NCBI GenBank assembly: GCA_018676275.1
Contig: JABHFC010000233.1
Coordinates: forward strand, 1 to 10,274
Direction of reading: 5' to 3'
DNA: 10,274 nucleotides
From: Gammaproteobacteria bacterium
GTDB taxonomy: Bacteria; Pseudomonadota; Gammaproteobacteria; Eutrophobiales; Eutrophobiaceae
The notes beneath the pieces are model-generated. The model did no database searches, was not told where the DNA came from, and saw only the letters and a list, made by a program, of their open reading frames with translations. The translations under genes were made by a program, and so were the position numbers. This document shows, piece after piece, positions 6,960 to 10,274 of this stretch. Position 1 is the first letter of the stretch. Each line of letters begins with the position of its first letter.

Positions 6960-7950
6960 TTAAACCAAGCTTATAGACACGTGTTGCAGTGTCATGAAAC
7001 AGTGCAGTTCTTTCTGATTCCGAATAGTCCTTGCTCAGGCGCTTAAATGCATTCCAGAGAACAGCGTAAGAACAGGATGCCTTATCGACGGGAAAGTTGC
7101 TTTCAAACATGCATCTTTCTGCTCCAAAGTAATCAATACAGGTTTTGTAATAAGGTGCCATAGTCTCTGCCAGTTCAATAGAACCAGGTGGCACGTCCCG
7201 TTTATGCCAGCCAAAACCCATCATGGTTAAGGTTAAACCTCCAAGTTTAACCATCACATTTTCACATTTTGAAAGCTCAGCTATATTATTTTTCCAGGTA
7301 TCAAAAACTTCTTCACGTTTTCCCGCGTAAGGTCCTATACCTAGCGGACCACCGATATGATTCAATATAATGCAAAGATTGGGAAATGATTTTGCCAGTT
7401 CAACAAGCTCAGGTATCTGATGAAAATAGACCCATGCATCAAATGTTAAGCCAGCTTTGTCTACACAACTCAGACCTTTTCTGAATTGAGCATCTCCAAG
7501 AAGACCTTCTACAGGATTCGTATGCGAATCATGGATTCTTTCATCCTTATCTCTTGCCGAAGAATAACGAAAGCCGCTAACTCTTCTGCTCGCCTCAAGA
7601 TGTGCCTCAATTACCGGTACAACTTCAGTACCAAGTCTTAGATCTGCAAATGCAACTATGCCCTGAGCGATTTGAACAGCTTCAGTATTCTCATTACTGA
7701 GCTTATCAACGAATTCGGTTTCGCCAACAGGACGAAAAATCTCAGGACCATAATCTCTGTATTTCTGTAAACATTCCACGAAAACCGTTCTTACAATATT
7801 ATGGCCACTCCGAAGATCCAACAACAACTCATCAAGTAGGTAACGACTATTCGGATATTCCCAGACATGATGATGCGGATCACAAATAGCTAACTCCGGT
7901 TCCAGTGCTTCTTCTACGGTTAAGGCGAGCCAGTTTGTTTTATCAATCAT
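6946..7950 (-). CDS. Amidohydrolase family protein (amidohydrolase 2, LigI/PDC-hydrolase-like)
   Basis: TIM-barrel amidohydrolase of 334 residues in the branch that includes 2-pyrone-4,6-dicarboxylate hydrolase (LigI), sugar lactonases and ACMSD-like decarboxylases. Evidence is the first-strand metal motif DPHHHVW (24-30, H26-x-H28), HQIPELVELAKSFPN (177-191) leading to strand NHIGGP (197-202), VMVKLGG (232-238), and the terminal FESNFPVD (282-289) with the catalytic Asp289. ALFHDTATRVYKL (317-329) is the usual C-terminal helix. Expected reaction is hydrolysis of a lactone or amide, or decarboxylation; LigI itself works without metal, so metal use is uncertain. The start at 7950 has no good ribosome-binding site but gives a normal N-terminus. 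Its stop overlaps the next gene by 14 nt, and upstream it faces a divergent NTF2-like gene. Confidence 0.91.
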   Translation of the reverse strand: MIDKTNWLALTVEEALEPELAICDPHHHVWEYPNSRYLLDELLLDLRSGHNIVRTVFVECLQKYRDYGPEIFRPVGETEFVDKLSNENTEAVQIAQGIVAFADLRLGTEVVPVIEAHLEASRRVSGFRYSSARDKDERIHDSHTNPVEGLLGDAQFRKGLSCVDKAGLTFDAWVYFHQIPELVELAKSFPNLCIILNHIGGPLGIGPYAGKREEVFDTWKNNIAELSKCENVMVKLGGLTLTMMGFGWHKRDVPPGSIELAETMAPYYKTCIDYFGAERCMFESNFPVDKASCSYAVLWNAFKRLSKDYSESERTALFHDTATRVYKLGLNEKQ

Positions 7951-7970
7951 AAAGAGCTAATAATATTTAA

Positions 7971-7999
7971 TTTAGAGTAGATATTTTAATAATTATCAG
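7971..7999 (-). promoter_or_regulatory. Candidate sigma70-type promoter for the amidohydrolase gene
   Basis: On the minus strand, CTGATA (7999-7994; 4 of 6 to TTGACA), a 17-bp spacer, and TCTAAA (7976-7971; 4 of 6 to TATAAT). The predicted leader to the ATG at 7950 would be about 14 nt. Both boxes are weak matches in AT-rich DNA; the -35 box lies in the left arm of the inverted repeat. Confidence 0.25.
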
Positions 8000-8026
8000 C
8001 AAAAATCTTAACTGCTTTCTGATAAT
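7992..8026. repeat. Perfect 8-bp inverted repeat, possible operator
   Basis: ATTATCAG (7992-7999) and CTGATAAT (8019-8026) are exact reverse complements separated by 19 bp, with arm centres 27 bp apart. Each arm overlaps a candidate -35 box of one of the two divergent promoters, so a protein bound at both arms could control both genes. The region is AT-rich, and one such pair by chance is not excluded. Confidence 0.35.
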
Positions 8027-8047
8027 CGAAGAAACTTCTGTCATAAT
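8019..8047 (+). promoter_or_regulatory. Candidate sigma70-type promoter for the divergent NTF2-like gene
   Basis: CTGATA (8019-8024; 4 of 6 to TTGACA), a 17-bp spacer, and CATAAT (8042-8047; 5 of 6 to TATAAT), followed by the GGAGG ribosome-binding site at 8086-8090. The predicted leader would be about 40 nt. This is better supported than the minus-strand candidate, but it is read by eye only. Confidence 0.38.
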
Positions 8048-8094
8048 ATAGCACCAATTAAGTTTACATAAGTAATGCGTCATCTGGAGGCATC

Positions 8095-8535
8095 ATGAAC
8101 AAAGCGTACAAAGAAATCTTAAGTTTGATGAACGAATATTGTTACAGCATCGACAAAGGAGATGTTCAAGGTTTTGCTGAATTATTTGCAAATGGCTCAT
8201 TTGGCGTGCTCGGTTCTGACGATGGCATAATGACGGGCAAAGACGAAGTGCTTGCCTACCTGAGTAGAGTAATAATGTATGACGGCAAACCAAACACGAA
8301 ACACTGTTTGACCAACGTTCAGATTGATATTGATGAAGATGCAGGGAAAGCAACAGCACAATCTTACGTCACAGTTATCCAGGCTGTACCCCCTGATTTT
8401 CCCTTGCAGGCGATTTTCAGCGGTCACTATTATGACAACTTTGCGTTAGTAGAAGGTGAATGGCGCTTTCGCACACGTGAGATATCACCTGATCTGGTTG
8501 GTGATCTCAGTGTGCACCTTGCAGAAGCACTTTGA
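8095..8535 (+). CDS. NTF2-like/SnoaL-like protein (second of three)
   Basis: NTF2-like protein of 146 residues, SnoaL_4/LinA-like in layout. It has an N-terminal helix with YCYSIDKGDVQGFAELFA (15-32), then MTGKDEVLAYLSRV (46-59), TKHCLTNVQIDID (68-80), the GKATAQSYVTVIQA strand, and GHYYDNFALVEGEWRFRTREI (110-130). Asp20 and His69 are spaced like the catalytic Asp-His pair of LinA-type lyases and scytalone dehydratase, suggesting isomerase, dehydratase or lyase activity; this is by-eye alignment. GGAGG at 8086-8090, four bases before the ATG, supports the start. It is a single-gene unit transcribed away from the amidohydrolase gene and convergent with the third NTF2-like gene. Substrate unknown. 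Confidence 0.86.
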   Translation: MNKAYKEILSLMNEYCYSIDKGDVQGFAELFANGSFGVLGSDDGIMTGKDEVLAYLSRVIMYDGKPNTKHCLTNVQIDIDEDAGKATAQSYVTVIQAVPPDFPLQAIFSGHYYDNFALVEGEWRFRTREISPDLVGDLSVHLAEAL

Positions 8536-8567
8536 TTTTATTAGTAAAGCTTACGCTTAAAGCCAAT

Positions 8568-9047
8568 TTATGCGGGCGCGCTCATTTCAGCGCCGGGTAA
8601 AGGATTAAAGTAATGTAAATCAACCTTGCGTTTGGCGATTTTCCAAACGCCATCACGACGTTCAAAGTCATCGCTATAACTTGCATTGACCATTTGTACG
8701 ATTTCCTCCTTACTCGCCCCCATACAGTCACAGTTACAAATACCATGAGCGTGATCTGCATCTGAAAACTCAATGCGCAGGTTAGTAGTCAAATGATGTG
8801 TCTCGCGCCAAAAAGGATAGAGAATCTCATCAACTGCTTTTTTTATCTCGGTAGTACCATTAAAGACACCAAAGGGTGGGCCGATGTCCCAGACCGCATC
8901 TTCATGCCAAATAGACATAAATCTGTCCGCATCAAAACTATCGAATCCAATACAATAATCTGAGACCAGGTCGCGCAATGCCGCTCGGCTTTCCAGTTCA
9001 TCTACACGTTTTAATAGGGCATCAATTTTGTCTTCATTTGCAGTCAT
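8568..9047 (-). CDS. NTF2-like/SnoaL-like protein (third of three)
   Basis: NTF2-like protein of 159 residues of the SnoaL_4 type. It begins with a charged helix (EDKIDALLKRVDELESRAALRDLV), followed by DYCIGFDSFDADRFMSIWHEDAVW (30-53), the GPPFGVFNGTTEIKKAV loop and helix, THHLTTNLRIEF (83-94), and a final sheet FERRDGVWKIAKRKVDLHYFNP (128-149). Asp36 and His85 match the Asp-His positions of LinA-like enzymes and of the neighbouring NTF2-like protein. A GGGAG ribosome-binding site (CTCCC on the + strand, 9055-9059) sits upstream of the ATG. It follows the flavoprotein gene on the same strand with a 42-nt gap, so the two probably share a transcript; a desaturase plus isomerase/dehydratase pairing is plausible but inferred. 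Confidence 0.87.
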   Translation of the reverse strand: MTANEDKIDALLKRVDELESRAALRDLVSDYCIGFDSFDADRFMSIWHEDAVWDIGPPFGVFNGTTEIKKAVDEILYPFWRETHHLTTNLRIEFSDADHAHGICNCDCMGASKEEIVQMVNASYSDDFERRDGVWKIAKRKVDLHYFNPLPGAEMSAPA

Positions 9048-9089
9048 CTGTTAACTCCCAAAGTTTTCAACATCTGTATTTTTTCAATA

Positions 9090-10274
9090 TCAGGCTTTTA
9101 CTTCTGTATGCGCGGCCTGCGCAGCGATAAAGCCAAATGTAAGTGCAAGACCGATCGTATGACCCGCGCCCCAGTAAGCTTCGCCGGAAGGGCTGGCAAT
9201 ACAGTTACCTGCACCGTAAAGACCAGGTATTGGCTCATCTCGGGTATTAAGAACACGCGCACTTGCATCTATCATAGGTCCGCCATTGGTATCCAGTGCT
9301 CCCGGTGCCAGCATAATTGCATAATACGGTCCTTTTCCTGTTATCGGGTACATCGTGTTATTCGGTTTATCATTGGCTGGCCACTGGCTTTTTGCATTCA
9401 TCGGTGAAAATACTTTTTGCCACTCCCTGTCATAACCCGAATCGCCTCGCCCAAAATCATCATCCTTACCAAGCTCGGCCAATTTATTAAATCGCTTGAT
9501 AGTCGCTTTTAGATTTTTTGTAAATGCCGGATCCAATGAGAAACCACCTGTGCGGGCGGTGATCTGAGCAAACCTTTTTTGTAGTCGTTCAGCTAATTGT
9601 TCAAGACTATCGCCCTTGATGACATAACTGGCACCACTGGTTTCCGGCGGCAATGGATGAGCACCGGCATAGGCTTCGGCAGTCCGCTGATCATAAACCA
9701 TCAACATAATGTGATTAGGAAATTCAGCCTCTGAAGGGTTATAGACACTATGAATTTCGGTACGGTCATTATAATTGCGTTTTTCATTTACCACGCGTTT
9801 ACCATAACGATTTACCTGGATCATGGAGTCACCGGGTGGAAAGAACACACCTGATGAAAGCACACGATTATCCAGTGCCTGTTCCAGTATTATCTGCGTA
9901 CGCCAGGCTCCGGAGAGATTGCCCATGCGCGCACCGGCAGCACCGGCAATATTTATAAAGTCTCCTGTCGACATTGGACTGGCACAGGCACCATAAATAT
10001 TGCTACGTTGATAGTTTGCGATAAATTTTTCGTTGTGGACATATCCACCAGTGGCAAAAATCACTGCTTTGCGTGCGCGCAGAGTAACAACCTTTGCACC
10101 ATTACGTGTTTCAATACCGATCGCTCGTCCTTCATCATTCACGACAATACGTTCTGCACGATGTCCCAGTAAAACAGGAATTTTCTTTTTATCAATTCCT
10201 GCTTTCATTTGTTGCATCAAATGAGCACCAAGTCCGGTATCTCCATCACCAATGGTGACGCCAAGCGCGCGACC
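9090..10274 (-). CDS. FAD-dependent oxidoreductase, KstD/fumarate-reductase flavoprotein type, 5'-truncated
   Basis: C-terminal 394 residues of a flavoprotein of the succinate dehydrogenase/fumarate reductase/3-ketosteroid-delta1-dehydrogenase superfamily. The gene enters from the right edge: the frame is open to base 10274, so the N-terminal FAD-binding GxGxxG motif lies outside. Visible are the LGAHLMQQMKAG helix, VVNDEGRAIGIE (a GR-x-GV-type strand), KAVIFATGGY, YGKRVVNEKRNYNDR, and the C-terminal block LDTNGGPMIDASARVL ... GLYGAGN ... GEAYWGAGHTIGLALTFG, which closes the FAD site. Such enzymes introduce or reduce a C=C bond next to a ketone. Without the N-terminus and active-site alignment it could equally be a KstD-like dehydrogenase, a fumarate-reductase-like enzyme or another desaturase. 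No signal sequence can be assessed. It is followed after 42 nt by the third NTF2-like gene. Confidence 0.9.
   Translation of the reverse strand, partial: GRALGVTIGDGDTGLGAHLMQQMKAGIDKKKIPVLLGHRAERIVVNDEGRAIGIETRNGAKVVTLRARKAVIFATGGYVHNEKFIANYQRSNIYGACASPMSTGDFINIAGAAGARMGNLSGAWRTQIILEQALDNRVLSSGVFFPPGDSMIQVNRYGKRVVNEKRNYNDRTEIHSVYNPSEAEFPNHIMLMVYDQRTAEAYAGAHPLPPETSGASYVIKGDSLEQLAERLQKRFAQITARTGGFSLDPAFTKNLKATIKRFNKLAELGKDDDFGRGDSGYDREWQKVFSPMNAKSQWPANDKPNNTMYPITGKGPYYAIMLAPGALDTNGGPMIDASARVLNTRDEPIPGLYGAGNCIASPSGEAYWGAGHTIGLALTFGFIAAQAAHTEVKA

Larger units (their letters stand above)
7951..8094. promoter_or_regulatory. Divergent intergenic region between amidohydrolase and NTF2-like genes
   Basis: AT-rich 144-bp gap, the only divergent spacer in the window and so the natural site for promoters of the amidohydrolase (-) and NTF2-like (+) genes. 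It holds the 35-bp inverted-repeat structure and two candidate promoters listed separately. No coding sequence was recognised in it. The right end carries GGAGG at 8086-8090, the ribosome-binding site of the + gene. Confidence 0.6.

Noticed and set aside
8545..8560. Hairpin with AAGC-TTAC-GCTT core in the convergent gap between two NTF2-like genes
   Set aside because: Four-pair core with a mismatch in the extension and no clear T-run; too weak to call a bidirectional terminator.

Overview
The window looks like part of a bacterial catabolic locus: 13 protein-coding genes packed tightly, with short gaps and mostly recognisable enzyme families. There are no RNA genes, insertion sequences, CRISPR arrays or prophage genes that I can see. 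Base composition is moderate. The gene style (IpdAB-like CoA-transferase-fold pair, DUF35 OB-fold protein, SDRs, tandem VOC proteins, NTF2-like proteins, KstD-like flavoprotein) suggests a proteobacterium that degrades polycyclic, steroid-like, terpenoid or aromatic compounds. A gammaproteobacterium is my guess, but the sequence alone does not prove the taxon.

Left block (1-6513, all + strand): a DUF35 zinc-ribbon/OB-fold protein cut by the left edge; an SDR; an IpdA-like and an IpdB-like subunit overlapping at ATGA; two tandem paralogous VOC proteins; an alpha/beta-hydrolase epoxide hydrolase with an EHN domain; a second SDR with an unusual cofactor loop; and a small ABM-type monooxygenase-like protein. 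Gaps run from a 4-nt overlap to 85 nt, consistent with one long operon that enters from the left.

Right block (6552-10274): an amidohydrolase (LigI/PDC-hydrolase-like family) whose 3' end overlaps an NTF2-like gene (both -); a divergent NTF2-like gene (+) across a 144-bp intergenic region carrying an 8-bp inverted repeat; and a third NTF2-like gene (-) downstream of a KstD/fumarate-reductase-type flavoprotein that runs off the right edge.

Working model (inference): the flavoprotein desaturates a ring or ketone substrate, the SDRs carry out alcohol/ketone steps, the epoxide hydrolase and NTF2-like proteins handle epoxide, isomerisation or dehydration steps, the amidohydrolase opens a lactone or decarboxylates, and the IpdAB-like pair acts on a cyclic CoA-thioester. 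The DUF35 protein would partner a thiolase/aldolase outside the window. The substrate is not identifiable from this window, and no regulator, transporter or ring-hydroxylating oxygenase is visible.
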